Source: CBDFGN01 sp965247065 (GTDB taxonomy: Bacteria > Bacteroidota > Bacteroidia > Cytophagales > Cyclobacteriaceae). Taken from it: DNA of 64,000 nt. How positions within the stretch are numbered: position 1 is the stretch's first letter; each line of letters begins with the position of its first letter. Both the position numbers and the translations under genes were made by a program. The notes below the pieces were generated by a model. That model did no database searches, was not told where the DNA came from, and saw nothing but the letters and a program-made list of their open reading frames with translations. This document shows positions 55,685 through 64,000 of this stretch, one piece after another. The stretch lies in NCBI GenBank assembly GCA_965247065.1, contig CBDFGN010000006.1, forward strand, positions 1,178,001-1,242,000, in the 5' to 3' direction.

Positions 55685-56491
55685 ATGATCAAAAGGATTT
55701 TTCCGGATAATATTCGCTATCTGAGGAATAAATATCAGCTTTCCCAGGAAGCGATGGCTTTGAAATTAGACTTAACTAGAAGCCAGATTGCGTCTTACGA
55801 GGATGGAAGAGCAGAACCCAATCTAAAGACATTGATCCGTTATTCGAATTACTTTAAGTTGCCTATCGATGCACTTCTCAAAAATGATTTAACTATTGCC
55901 CAGGAAGGTGCATTTCTGGATATTGGCCACCACCGAATCCTGTTCCCGGTATTGATCAATGAAGAGAATGAAGACCTCATAGAAGTGGTTTCAATAAAGG
56001 CATCGGCAGGCTACCTGAGCGGGTACGGTGATCCCGCCTATATTAGCCAATTACCGCAAATGAAACTGCCGTTCTTGCCCACTGGTAAACACAGGGCTTT
56101 CCCAATCCAAGGGGATTCGATGGAACCCGGGGTTAGGGATGGGTCTTTTGTAGTTGGTAAATTTCTGGAGGATGTTGGGCAATTGATCTCAGGCAGGACA
56201 TATGTTATTGTGACCCGCGACGAAGGGCTTTCCTATAAGAGGGTCGACACCAGTCGACTTGAAAAAGGTGCTTTGATTTTAGAGTCCGATAATAAACAAT
56301 ATCAGAATTATGAAGTAGGTATGGGAGAGGTCCTGGAACTTTGGGAATTCACTTGTAAGATCGACATTCAGGACTATGATCCGGATCAACTGAATTTGAC
56401 TAGCATCGCACAGATGATGAGAAGCTTTCAAATTGAATTGGAGAACATAAAAACCAATTTGAACCAGCCTTTAAATCCGACTCAAAAATAA
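55685..56491 (+). CDS. LexA-like HTH/S24 autoproteolytic repressor
   Basis: A 268-residue protein with an N-terminal XRE helix-turn-helix (10-64: LRNKYQLSQEAMALKLDLTRSQIASYE) and a C-terminal S24 peptidase domain. All self-cleavage features are present: cleavage site SAG (Ala108-Gly109), nucleophile Ser145 in IQGDSMEPG and Lys185 in LSYKRVD. The last 40 residues add a predicted helix. It should repress itself and dinB until DNA damage triggers RecA-assisted cleavage. No prophage genes are adjacent, so a phage origin is not needed. Confidence 0.88.
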   Translation: MIKRIFPDNIRYLRNKYQLSQEAMALKLDLTRSQIASYEDGRAEPNLKTLIRYSNYFKLPIDALLKNDLTIAQEGAFLDIGHHRILFPVLINEENEDLIEVVSIKASAGYLSGYGDPAYISQLPQMKLPFLPTGKHRAFPIQGDSMEPGVRDGSFVVGKFLEDVGQLISGRTYVIVTRDEGLSYKRVDTSRLEKGALILESDNKQYQNYEVGMGEVLELWEFTCKIDIQDYDPDQLNLTSIAQMMRSFQIELENIKTNLNQPLNPTQK

Positions 56492-56540
56492 GGCATGTGT
56501 TGGCTGTCGGTGCGACAAGAGGCTTTGGACAAAGCCTTAA

Positions 56541-56855
56541 TCCGCGATTTCTATCAGAATTACAACAAGCGCTGCCTTTGAAGCGTTGCCCGAAGGAATC
56601 GTTGAAAACCTGCATAAACCAGAAAACAAAAGCGCCCTCGTCTGCGTCATTCACCATCACGCGGCTCCTGGAACCTACAAAGACGACTTGCTTAAAGATG
56701 GAATGAACCTCTACCAGGCAACCGGAGATTTTGTCAAAATAGAGAACAAGGACGGCAAGGTAACGGTCAACGACGCTAGTATTTTGGCCACGGTAGACGC
56801 TACCAATGGAGTCGTCCATGTGGCGGACGCGGTGTTATTGCCGCCGGAGAAATAG
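56541..56855 (+). pseudogene. Fasciclin-domain remnant (5' part lost)
   Basis: A frame open from 56541 after a TAA encodes SAAFEALPEGIVENLHKPEN, APGTYKDDLLKDG, KDGKVTVNDASILA and NGVVHVADAVLLPP. This is the second half of a fasciclin (FAS1) domain, including the conserved H2 end motif. The signal peptide and first third are missing, and the preceding bases do not continue the domain in any frame. Fasciclin proteins are exported adhesion proteins. The remnant shows that a full gene once lay here. Confidence 0.78.
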
Positions 56856-57186
56856 TGTTTTACACTGGGTTAGTGAAACTGGAGACATTAATTGTGCTCC
56901 CTCCTGATGTTATGACGATACTTCAAGATAACGATCAGTTAGTCTTCGTTCGAAAATGATTATTCCAGGCGGCTACCCATTGCGCAAGAAAACCGACTCT
57001 CTTCGACGGGGTTGTCCTCAAGCTTAACAAGAATAATTCTTGCTCCCCACAGCGATGGGGTCCATGAGTTTCATCGGCTACACCTCACATCTGATCGGCC
57101 GATATTTTTTTCCTCATCCTTTTTTTTTGTAAATAGTCCCTGACTTTAATTTGGCATCCGACATTCACCACCAAGCTTACCTATTC
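56856..57186. other. Intergenic stretch without a recognisable gene
   Basis: No reading frame of note. T-rich tracts occur at 57106-57130, close to the start of the next gene. No hairpin terminator is visible after the fasciclin remnant. Confidence 0.5.
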
Positions 57187-57561
57187 ATGAGCCGAACCAG
57201 GCTAAGTCTCTATTATTTGGCCACTTATTTGACCACCGGCGGATTGGGTTTTCTCATAGCTCCGGGCATGGCTCTTGATCTGTTCTTGTCGAATGGAAAT
57301 TATGACGATACGATGATTCGTTTTGTCGGTTTGTTGTTGTTGGTCCTGGGAATTGTGATAATTCAGGTCATCCGGCTAAGCCTTTACCAGCTCTATCCCA
57401 CCACGTTGTTTGTCAGGTCTATCATCCTGGTAACCCTGTTGATCTTCTATTTCAGGACTTCTGATCCCTTGATGCTGGTTTTGCTGGGTATTGTGGGACT
57501 TGGATTTTTGCTAACCCTTACTGGATTTATTTTGGATCGCTCGGAAAAATCGTCTTTATAA
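57187..57561 (+). CDS. Small membrane protein of unknown function
   Basis: A 124-residue protein from the ATG at 57187 (MSRTRLSLYYLATYL). Four hydrophobic segments and GGLGFLIAPGMALDLFLSNG suggest a small four-span membrane protein similar to DUF4345-like families. It ends four bases before the antiporter gene and is probably co-transcribed with it. Confidence 0.65.
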   Translation: MSRTRLSLYYLATYLTTGGLGFLIAPGMALDLFLSNGNYDDTMIRFVGLLLLVLGIVIIQVIRLSLYQLYPTTLFVRSIILVTLLIFYFRTSDPLMLVLLGIVGLGFLLTLTGFILDRSEKSSL

Positions 57562-57565
57562 CCTG

Positions 57566-59134
57566 ATGGATCCACTGTGGATAGCTCTTGCCTTTATCTT
57601 TGGTTTTTTGGTTAGTGAAATCGGCCTACCCCCATTGGTGGGCTATCTTTTGGCGGGGTTTATCTTGAATGCGATTGGGGCTGCACCTGGCGAATTGCTG
57701 TCCGAGTTAGCCAATATGGGAATCATGTTGCTCCTATTTAGTATCGGATTGAAACTGGATCTCAGAAGCCTAATTAAGCCGCAGGTTTGGGCCGTAGCGA
57801 CCTCTCACATGGTCGTGAGTACCATCCTGATTGGGTCCTTGATTTTCTCCGGAACCGCTGTCGGGTTCTACTGGTTCTCAGAGCTCAGTCTGGCCACTTC
57901 TTTGATACTTGGTCTTACGTTGAGTTTCTCAAGTACGGTCTTCGCCGTGAAGGTGCTTGAGGAAAAGGGAGAAATGAGTTCCCTTTATGGAAAGATTGCC
58001 ATCGGGATACTGGTCATGCAGGATATTTTCGCCGTTGCGTTTCTGAGCATTGCTGAAGGTATGATTCCTAGCATTTGGGCCTTGGGCCTCCTTCTGCTTA
58101 TCCCACTTAAGGTTCTTATTTTCAAAATCATCTCGAGAGCTGGACATGCCGAGCTCTTAGTTCTTCTTGGATTAATACTTGCTATTGGAGGAGCTCATGT
58201 GTTCACATTGGTGCGAATTGAGGCCGATTTGGGAGCCTTTCTAATGGGTATTCTGGTGGCAGGACATCCTAAGTCGGCTGAATTGTCGAAATCTTTGTTG
58301 GGCTTTAAAGATTTATTTCTGGTTGGGTTTTTTCTTTCAATAGGCCTATCAGGGACACCGGGCTGGGACAACCTTATCATGGCACTTTTACTTCTACTAT
58401 TCATTCCAATAAAGGCAGGCCTGTTTTTTCTGCTACTTAATGGTTTCAGATTGAGGTCGAGAACCTCCTTAAGAAGCACTTTGTTGCTTTCCAATTTTAG
58501 TGAATTCGGCTTGATCGTTGGGTCTATTGGCGTGGCGAACGATTGGTTAACACCTGATTGGTTGATTACCATTGCCATATCCTTATCTTTAACCTACGTG
58601 GTTTCAGCGCCATGGAATGTCCGAGCCCACCTGATATATTCCCGTTTTCACGTTTTTCTCTCGAGACTTGAAAGCCACGTTCGCCTACATGAGGAAGATC
58701 GAATCTCAACCGGCGGAGCTGATACCCTGATAGTTGGGATGGGCAGAGTAGGAACCGGAGCATATGATACGCTGCAAAAAGAATATGGTCAACATGTGAT
58801 AGGAGTTGATTTCGATGGAAAAGTGGTAAAGGATCACCTAAAACAGGGTCGCAACGTGGTGGTGGGTGATCTTACAGATTTTGATTTTTGTGAAAGGGTA
58901 AGTGGAATTCGGTTTATGCTTCTGACGTTGCCCAATCACAGTGAAAACCTAATTGCGGCAAAGCAAATGAAATCCGCGGGCTACGCGGGCCGACTGGCGG
59001 CTACCACCAAATTCGACGATGAGACCAATGATCTTGAAAACGCAGGAGTAGAGGCTGCTTTTAATATCTATTCCGAAGCAGGAGCAGGGTTTGCTGACCA
59101 TGTAGGAAAGCGGTTCGGATTTGACGGACGGTAA
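57566..59134 (+). CDS. CPA2-family cation:proton antiporter with TrkA-N domain (KefB-like)
   Basis: A 522-residue protein with about 12 membrane spans, including the CPA2 segments VGYLLAGFILN and GLTLSFSSTVFAVKVLEEKGE, then a cytoplasmic TrkA-N domain with nucleotide-binding GMGRVGTGAYD and VVGDLTDFDF. It should exchange K+ or Na+ for H+ under redox or nucleotide control. The stop is followed five bases later by a convergent gene. Confidence 0.9.
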   Translation: MDPLWIALAFIFGFLVSEIGLPPLVGYLLAGFILNAIGAAPGELLSELANMGIMLLLFSIGLKLDLRSLIKPQVWAVATSHMVVSTILIGSLIFSGTAVGFYWFSELSLATSLILGLTLSFSSTVFAVKVLEEKGEMSSLYGKIAIGILVMQDIFAVAFLSIAEGMIPSIWALGLLLLIPLKVLIFKIISRAGHAELLVLLGLILAIGGAHVFTLVRIEADLGAFLMGILVAGHPKSAELSKSLLGFKDLFLVGFFLSIGLSGTPGWDNLIMALLLLLFIPIKAGLFFLLLNGFRLRSRTSLRSTLLLSNFSEFGLIVGSIGVANDWLTPDWLITIAISLSLTYVVSAPWNVRAHLIYSRFHVFLSRLESHVRLHEEDRISTGGADTLIVGMGRVGTGAYDTLQKEYGQHVIGVDFDGKVVKDHLKQGRNVVVGDLTDFDFCERVSGIRFMLLTLPNHSENLIAAKQMKSAGYAGRLAATTKFDDETNDLENAGVEAAFNIYSEAGAGFADHVGKRFGFDGR

Positions 59135-59139
59135 ACCCC

Positions 59140-59433
59140 TCAGCCGGCCGCCAAATTTGAGATCCAATCGCGATAATGTTCTTTCACTTCGGCCCAGGAC
59201 TGGACCTCAATGATCTCCCCGGACAACTTTACCCGATACTGGTAATGGTCCTTGAATTGATTATCAATAAGTCGAGTGATTTTTTTACGATGAAATTCGA
59301 ATTTTTCTCTGGTCTCCACTAAATCAATCTTAAGCCATCCGCCTTTCTTACGAAACAGTAGCTCCTGGGTCCCAAAGCCAAACTCCCTGGTGATATTTAT
59401 GAGATCCCGCTGTTCGTACTGGAATAAGCGCAC
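59140..59433 (-). CDS. Small protein of unknown function
   Basis: A 97-residue protein beginning at a GTG (59431-59433). It has a basic middle (FEFHRKKITRLIDNQF) and ends EVKEHYRDWISNLAAG. There is no signal peptide. No family is recognised. It is convergent with the antiporter gene. Confidence 0.55.
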   Translation of the reverse strand: MRLFQYEQRDLINITREFGFGTQELLFRKKGGWLKIDLVETREKFEFHRKKITRLIDNQFKDHYQYRVKLSGEIIEVQSWAEVKEHYRDWISNLAAG

Positions 59434-59641
59434 TGCTTGAATTGGTAAGTTCTACACCAATTTCAGGTATAATATGGAAAATTGTTAATACATGCCTGAC
59501 TATTGGTAGATCTCTGTTTTGGTAGTAGAGAATGCGGAATTATCTTTTCCTCGCGAAACCTGGTCCCCCATTACGGATTATGATCTTATCCTAGCTCTTG
59601 GAACCTGCTGGGTGTAGCTACCCTAGTTCAAATGGGATGAC

Positions 59642-60225
59642 ATGAATGCTTGGATTAAAGGAGTCTCGAGATGGAAATCTTCAAATACCAACGAGATTAA
59701 TATAAATTACTCCTACAGCTCCTGCGAATTACCCGGAGGTTTGACATGCATCGATTTTGATGGTGATGGGTGGGATGATTTGTCCTTTGGCAGCTGTCCG
59801 GAAGAACCTGTACTGGTCCATAGATATTTGGCTGAGGATCAGGTGTTTGAGATTTTCAATGACAACTTGGGTTTGCTCCAGAATGAGACCCAAAAATCAT
59901 CAAGCGTTTAATGAACATACTGGTCAAATTTGGTTTCGTGACCATGATGAGGATGGCTAAACGGACGGCTCTTTTTGGTCCCCCTCAAGTTGGAAGTAAT
60001 AGCGACACTAATGCTATCTGCCTACAGCTTCGTATGGTACGCCGAGGCTCCTGGGAGTGGATTTTATCCGCGGATCCGACCGGTCCTATTAAGTTTTACA
60101 TGCTTTGGAATCGTCACATTTGTCAACATTGGAGTGGGGAGTTCATCCTTTCCAGGGCGCTAAGGCTGTCGATTTCTTCGTTGTTTGGGATCATGCAACG
60201 ATCAACCTTTTGGTTGAATCAATAG
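59642..60225 (+). pseudogene. Decayed FG-GAP/VCBS protein with UnbV-like (CRTAC) tail
   Basis: The first frame encodes SCELPGGLTCIDFDGDGWDD and SFGSCPEEPVLVHRYLAEDQ, the start of an FG-GAP/VCBS domain with its calcium-binding DFDGDGWDD. A TAA at 59909-59911 ends it, and the following text continues in other frames as WFRDHDEDG, a stop, then GSGFYPRI and ADPTGPIKFYM, which resemble the UnbV tail of CRTAC-type proteins. At least three frame changes or stops are needed. It is a decayed exported propeller protein. Confidence 0.7.
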
Positions 60226-61301
60226 TTCGAACCCAGCCTGGGCCAATATTTTCCGTTGATTTGAATTTCAATCTTACTGTACCCGGGATAGCAATTGCGA
60301 GTGGTAATTTCCTTTATAGGGTGATGTTTGGTAATCGAGATTGTCTCTTTTGGGCCCAATTCTAGTCGGCTCCATTTGAACACTTTGGGAGCCGTACTGC
60401 CGTTGGCTTTGACAAAATGGATCAGGTAATCGATGAGCAATCTTTGAGGCCGGGATCTTTGATTAGCTAAATCAAATCGGAGTGCCAGGGCTCCTCCCAT
60501 GGTCAAAGGATTAGGGGCTACTCGGAAATTCGAGATTACTACCTTGGGAGAATCATATCCGAGCATTTCCAAGGCACTCCGATTGCCATCTTTTATCAGG
60601 GTCCGTAATCCATGTTTAATGATCCACAGTGTTTCCGGACCAGGATCATGGCTCCAACTTTGTACCAGCTGCAACGCCCTGGCAGGATGGTCCTTGCTGA
60701 TGTCGTTCAAATTGTTAGCCACACTCTTGCGGACATATGCGGTGGGGTCCGATTTTAGATTATCTAAAATGGGTAGGACTGGAGACGGATCCTGCTTGAA
60801 TTTAGGAAGCGAAGCGGCCCACGGCAATCTGGGCCTACACCCTTCACTGGCCAGTCTCCTGACGTGATAGTTCTCGTGTTTGGACCAGGCAACAATATTT
60901 TCTAGGGCGAGGGCTTCATGCTTAACGATGAAGGGCCGGACGGCAAATTCGCTGCTTGAATGCTGGGTAAATTCTTCCAGAGCTTTCAGAGATGGTTCCG
61001 GGAATTCCAACCCAAATTGTTGGACAAAATCCGGGAATATCATCCCATCAAATCCGTTGAACTTTGGAGCAATTTTTCTCAGGACTCCAAGAGTCGATAG
61101 GTAATCCTTACCAAAGGATTGGTGAATTGCCCGACTAATATGGGTCATTCGTTGTTTCAATTCTTCCTGATCCCATTGAGAGTCGTAAACCGAAGCATAA
61201 AATCCCTTCTTTGAGAATTTTGGCTCCGACATGGCCAGGGCTTGGGACAATGCACGGATGAAGGGCTTTTGGAAAAACCGATTCTTAAGGAGTTCAGCCA
61301 T
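60219..61301 (-). CDS. DNA alkylation repair (AlkD-like HEAT) protein
   Basis: A 360-residue protein from the ATG at 61299-61301 (MAELLKNRFFQKPF), which matches the family start; the frame continues 14 residues upstream. HEAT-like helices carry HVRRLASEGCRPRLPW, PTAYVRKSVANNLNDISKDHP and WIIKHGLRTLIKDG, which are signatures of the AlkC/AlkD-related family that excises or binds alkylated bases. About 90 C-terminal residues form an immunoglobulin-like domain seen in AlkC-type members. No repair partner gene is adjacent. Confidence 0.85.
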   Translation of the reverse strand: MAELLKNRFFQKPFIRALSQALAMSEPKFSKKGFYASVYDSQWDQEELKQRMTHISRAIHQSFGKDYLSTLGVLRKIAPKFNGFDGMIFPDFVQQFGLEFPEPSLKALEEFTQHSSSEFAVRPFIVKHEALALENIVAWSKHENYHVRRLASEGCRPRLPWAASLPKFKQDPSPVLPILDNLKSDPTAYVRKSVANNLNDISKDHPARALQLVQSWSHDPGPETLWIIKHGLRTLIKDGNRSALEMLGYDSPKVVISNFRVAPNPLTMGGALALRFDLANQRSRPQRLLIDYLIHFVKANGSTAPKVFKWSRLELGPKETISITKHHPIKEITTRNCYPGYSKIEIQINGKYWPRLGSNY

Positions 61302-61373
61302 GAGAGTGTAAAGGGGTTTGTCAATATTTGTGAAAAAATTCAAATATTCCGGTGGGTTATCCGGATTTTGTTT

Positions 61374-61637
61374 ATGAAACAGTTAATCATCGATATCGTC
61401 GGTTGGGTTGGTTCAGTGGAAGTAATTCTTGCCTATGGTCTGATCAGTTACCACAAGATCACCGCCAAATCAATTTGGTATCAACTACTCAACTTGACGG
61501 GGGGACTCTTCTTGGTAATCAACACCTACTATTACGGTGCGTATCCATCGGCTATCGTTAACGTAGTTTGGCTAGTCATAGCGTCTGGTGCAATTTGGAA
61601 CATAGCCCGTCGAAACCAGCAAATGCCATTGGTTTAG
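61374..61637 (+). CDS. CBU_0592-like small membrane protein
   Basis: An 87-residue protein from the ATG at 61374 with three membrane segments. IVGWVGSVEVILAYGLISYHKI, YQLLNLTGGLFLVINTYYYGA and PSAIVNVVWLVIA match the CBU_0592-like family, whose function is unknown. The upstream part of the frame to 61242 overlaps the divergent AlkD-like gene and is not conserved. Confidence 0.78.
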   Translation: MKQLIIDIVGWVGSVEVILAYGLISYHKITAKSIWYQLLNLTGGLFLVINTYYYGAYPSAIVNVVWLVIASGAIWNIARRNQQMPLV

Positions 61638-61661
61638 TGAATTCCTCCTTATTTCAACTGT

Positions 61662-61698
61662 TGCCATAAATAAACATAAGCCAGTTTGCCATAAATAA
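61662..61698. repeat. Direct repeat TTGCCATAAATAA, 24-bp period
   Basis: TTGCCATAAATAA occurs at 61662-61674 and again at 61686-61698. The second copy contains the TTG of the -33 element of the FKBP promoter. Confidence 0.55.
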
Positions 61699-61717
61699 CT
61701 TCAAAAGTGTAGCTTTG
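61685..61717 (+). promoter_or_regulatory. Bacteroidota promoter, TTTG - 21 nt - TAGCTTTG
   Basis: TTTG at 61685-61688 and TAGCTTTG at 61710-61717 are separated by 21 bases, close to the optimal spacing. The FKBP gene begins 31 bases after the -7 box. One of the two best promoter matches in the window. Confidence 0.65.
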
Positions 61718-61748
61718 GCCCCAATCAAATTTTACAAATACCAATCAA

Positions 61749-62441
61749 ATGAAATCATCAGGAGTTGTCTCCACGGTATTCATAATGAGCCTTATCGCAG
61801 GATGTGAAGATCCAGGTTCCTCTTCTGCAGGTAAATTGGATCTCAACACCGAAACTGACAGTGTTAGTTATAGTCTTGGATTGAGTGTCGCCCAGAATGT
61901 TAAGACCCAAGGTCTGGAAAATATCAATCCAGAAGCTGTGGCCAAAGCATTTCATGATGTATTTGCCGATTCTGAAACCTTATTAACGGAGGACGAAGCC
62001 AATCAATTTCTAGACCTCTATTTCAACAAGGCCTCCATGGCCAAAGCTGAAGAGCAAAAGCAGGCCGGTATAGAATACCTTGAGAAGAATAAAACCAATG
62101 AAGGTATCATAATTCTTCCTAGTGGACTCCAATACGAAATCATCAACCAGGGCGATGGCGAAAAGCCCGGCCCGAATGACCGGGTAACCACTCATTACCA
62201 TGGGACCACTATTGATGGGGAAGTTTTTGATAGTTCAGTTGAGCGAGACGAACCCGCGACATTTCCTGTTGGAGGAGTGATTAAGGGCTGGCAGGAGGCA
62301 CTCCAGCTTATGGCTGTAGGTTCAAAATGGAGGCTCTTCGTACCTTCAGATTTGGCTTATGGTGCGCGAGGCGCTGGTCCAAAAATAGGCCCTCATGCTG
62401 CGCTGATATTTGAAGTTGAGCTCCTGTCAATTGAAAGGTAG
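61749..62441 (+). CDS. FKBP-type peptidyl-prolyl isomerase, lipoprotein (Mip-like)
   Basis: A 230-residue protein with a lipobox (LIAGC, Cys19), an N-terminal helical dimerisation domain (YSLGLSVAQNVKTQG and the following helices) and a C-terminal FKBP domain. The FKBP active-site residues are in VTTHYHGTTIDGEVFDSS, GVIKGWQEALQLM and LAYGARGAGPKIGP. It resembles Mip and FkpA, periplasmic isomerases and chaperones. Its promoter is well formed. Confidence 0.93.
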   Translation: MKSSGVVSTVFIMSLIAGCEDPGSSSAGKLDLNTETDSVSYSLGLSVAQNVKTQGLENINPEAVAKAFHDVFADSETLLTEDEANQFLDLYFNKASMAKAEEQKQAGIEYLEKNKTNEGIIILPSGLQYEIINQGDGEKPGPNDRVTTHYHGTTIDGEVFDSSVERDEPATFPVGGVIKGWQEALQLMAVGSKWRLFVPSDLAYGARGAGPKIGPHAALIFEVELLSIER

Positions 62442-62584
62442 GGGAAGCACTTGACTTAGGACCCTGGCCTAGGTTCACGGCTGCCGGGTCAGATTCCTCG
62501 AACCGCAGCATCACCCAAACGGGTCGCGTAGTATCGGGCGGGCTGGTTAGATCCCGTCCGGGTGAAACTTGTAGCATAGTACTT

Positions 62585-64000
62585 CTACAATTTCGCGGCG
62601 AGCTCGGTTCCTTGCTTGATGGCCACCTTGGCGTCCAGTTCTTGAGCTGCATAGGCCCCCCCGGCGATGTGCACCGGAAACCCCCTTGACAGAAGACCTT
62701 GATGAAGTTCTCTGGAAGGCTCCTGGCCAGCACAAATAACCACGTTGTCAACTTCAAGCAGCCTGTGCTCTCCGTTGGTCGTGATGTGAAGTCCTTCATT
62801 GTCAATTTTTCGGTATTGAACTCCCGAGATCATCTTTATATGCCGTTTCTTCAAGCTAGTCCGGTGAATCCAACCGGTGGTTTTCCCAAGGTTAGCTCCA
62901 TGTTTCCCCCTGGATCTCTTGAGCAGGTAAATTTGACGATTTGCAGGTTTGTGATTTTCAGGCATCAACCCACCAGGCTTGGTATAGCTCATATCGACCC
63001 CCCACTCGCGCATAAATGCTTTTACACTCAAGCTTGAAGATTCTCCGTTTTGGCTTAGATACTCGGCGACATCAAAACCGATTCCACCGGCCCCTATAAT
63101 GGCTATAGAATTACCCACTTTCTGGTGATGCATTAGCACCTCGACGTAATTAAGGACCATCGGATGGTCCTCACCTTCGATCTTGGCTCTTCGCGGGTAG
63201 ACCCCGGTGCAAATTATGACCTCATCAAAACTGTGGCCGATGATGTCGCTTACCTGAACTTTATGATTAAGGTGCAAGTGAACACCAGTCAGCTCAATTT
63301 GCCTACGATAGTATCGCAGGGTCTCACTGAACTCCTCCTTACCCGGGATTTGCTTGGCCATGTTGAATTGACCCCCAATAATATTGTTTGCTTCTAAGAG
63401 ATGTACTTCATGCCCACGCAAGGCGGCAACGGTGGAAGCAGCAAGACCAGAAGGACCTGCGCCAACCACTGCTATACGCTTCTTTTCTTGAACGGGTTGG
63501 TAGTTGAGTTCAGTTTCAAAACAGGCCCTCGGATTGACCATGCAGGTACTGATCTTACGATTGAACGTGTGATCAAGGCAAGCCTGATTGCAGGCGATGC
63601 AGGTGTTTATCTCGTCAGACCGGCTCTGCATAGCTTTCAAAACGAATTCAGGGTCAGCTAAGAAAGGGCGGGCCATAGAGATCATATCGGCGTGACCTTC
63701 AGCCAGAATTTTCTCACCTATCTCAGGCGTATTGATCCTGTTTACCGTTACCAGGGGGATGCCCACTTTGCCCATTAATCTTTTGGTCACCCAACTAAAT
63801 CCTGCTCTCGGAACCATGGTCCCGATAGTAGGGATCCTGGCTTCGTGCCAGCCGATACCCGTATTAATGATGCTGGCACCGACTTTCTCTATTTGCTTGG
63901 CCAAAATCTCCACGTCGTTCCATGAATTCCCATCTTCTACCAGGTCTAACATAGACAATCGGTAAACAATAATAAATTCCATCCCTACTGCCTTTCTGGT
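62585..64000 (-). CDS. fadH: 2,4-dienoyl-CoA reductase-like NADPH/FMN/FAD/Fe-S protein (5' end outside window)
   Basis: The frame is open to the window edge, giving the last 471 or so residues of a protein of about 670. VGMEFIIVYRLSMLDL and GADMISMARPFLADP-type sequence are the end of the FMN TIM barrel. The cysteine cluster CIACNQACLDHTFNRKISTC binds a 4Fe-4S centre. The FAD motif VVGAGPSGLAAST and second nucleotide motif AIIGAGGIGFDVAEYL follow. FadH reduces 2,4-dienoyl-CoA in beta-oxidation of polyunsaturated fatty acids. The first ATG seen in the frame is internal. Confidence 0.92.
   Translation of the reverse strand, partial: TRKAVGMEFIIVYRLSMLDLVEDGNSWNDVEILAKQIEKVGASIINTGIGWHEARIPTIGTMVPRAGFSWVTKRLMGKVGIPLVTVNRINTPEIGEKILAEGHADMISMARPFLADPEFVLKAMQSRSDEINTCIACNQACLDHTFNRKISTCMVNPRACFETELNYQPVQEKKRIAVVGAGPSGLAASTVAALRGHEVHLLEANNIIGGQFNMAKQIPGKEEFSETLRYYRRQIELTGVHLHLNHKVQVSDIIGHSFDEVIICTGVYPRRAKIEGEDHPMVLNYVEVLMHHQKVGNSIAIIGAGGIGFDVAEYLSQNGESSSLSVKAFMREWGVDMSYTKPGGLMPENHKPANRQIYLLKRSRGKHGANLGKTTGWIHRTSLKKRHIKMISGVQYRKIDNEGLHITTNGEHRLLEVDNVVICAGQEPSRELHQGLLSRGFPVHIAGGAYAAQELDAKVAIKQGTELAAKL

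Noticed and set aside
55617..56491. Prophage repressor region
   Set aside because: The S24 repressor is paired with dinB and no phage structural, integrase or replication gene is near.

Overview
The window looks like chromosomal DNA of a free-living member of the Bacteroidota, probably of the Cytophagales or Saprospiria type. Support comes from two secreted proteins with C-terminal type IX secretion (T9SS) sorting domains, several promoters of the Bacteroidota form TAnnTTTG, a TonB-receptor-like outer-membrane barrel, an S24/DinB SOS-like pair, an 84-residue RRM protein, and DUF2834, DUF763 and TerB-type genes. I see no rRNA, tRNA, CRISPR array, insertion sequence or prophage.

Layout. 1-5.3 kb: end of msrA, an AstE/AspA-like zinc hydrolase, a chimeric pseudogene (M28 peptidase head joined to a MaoC tail), an intact membrane-anchored M28 peptidase and a DUF2834 protein. 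5.8-11.8 kb: a 1043-residue VPS10-type beta-propeller, a decayed YbaK deacylase and a T9SS-exported repeat protein with two single-base frameshifts. 11.9-18.2 kb: a molybdenum hydroxylase cluster of the form II CO dehydrogenase type (coxS-coxL-coxM, then a MoxR-like ATPase and a CoxE-like VWA protein), interrupted by a small heptad-repeat gene on the other strand. 18.4-28.8 kb: haloacid dehalogenase-type hydrolase, HEAT-like protein, DUF456, TonB-receptor-like barrel, coiled-coil membrane protein, NYN nuclease, DMT transporter, OmpA-like protein, class V aminotransferase and quinone oxidoreductase. 28.9-31.7 kb: modA-mop-modB-modC molybdate import operon, a plausible source of molybdenum for the cox enzyme. 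31.8-43 kb: a cytochrome c/copper-monooxygenase-like protein, DUF763 and TerB genes diverging around a palindrome, a frameshifted metallo-beta-lactamase, a frameshifted 822-residue T9SS protein, RRM protein, OsmC and a second MDR-type oxidoreductase. 43.4-49 kb: a tripartite RND efflux operon. 49-56.5 kb: sigma factor, fatty acid desaturase, typA, an SLC4-type anion transporter, and dinB diverging from an S24 repressor over an 18-bp palindrome. 56.5-64 kb: a fasciclin remnant, a CPA2 antiporter, a decayed FG-GAP/UnbV protein, an AlkD-like repair protein, an FKBP lipoprotein and a partial fadH-like reductase.

Two things stand out besides gene content. Broken genes are frequent: six decayed or truncated remnants, and three otherwise healthy genes carrying five single-base indels, four of them in or next to homopolymers. 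Part of this may be sequencing error rather than biology. Many intergenic stretches also carry short quasi-tandem repeats, each with its own 7-8 base unit, often right at gene ends. I found no clearly new multi-gene system. The best leads are the two palindromic divergent promoters, two -7 boxes placed exactly five bases before an ATG, and the molybdenum enzyme with its transporter.
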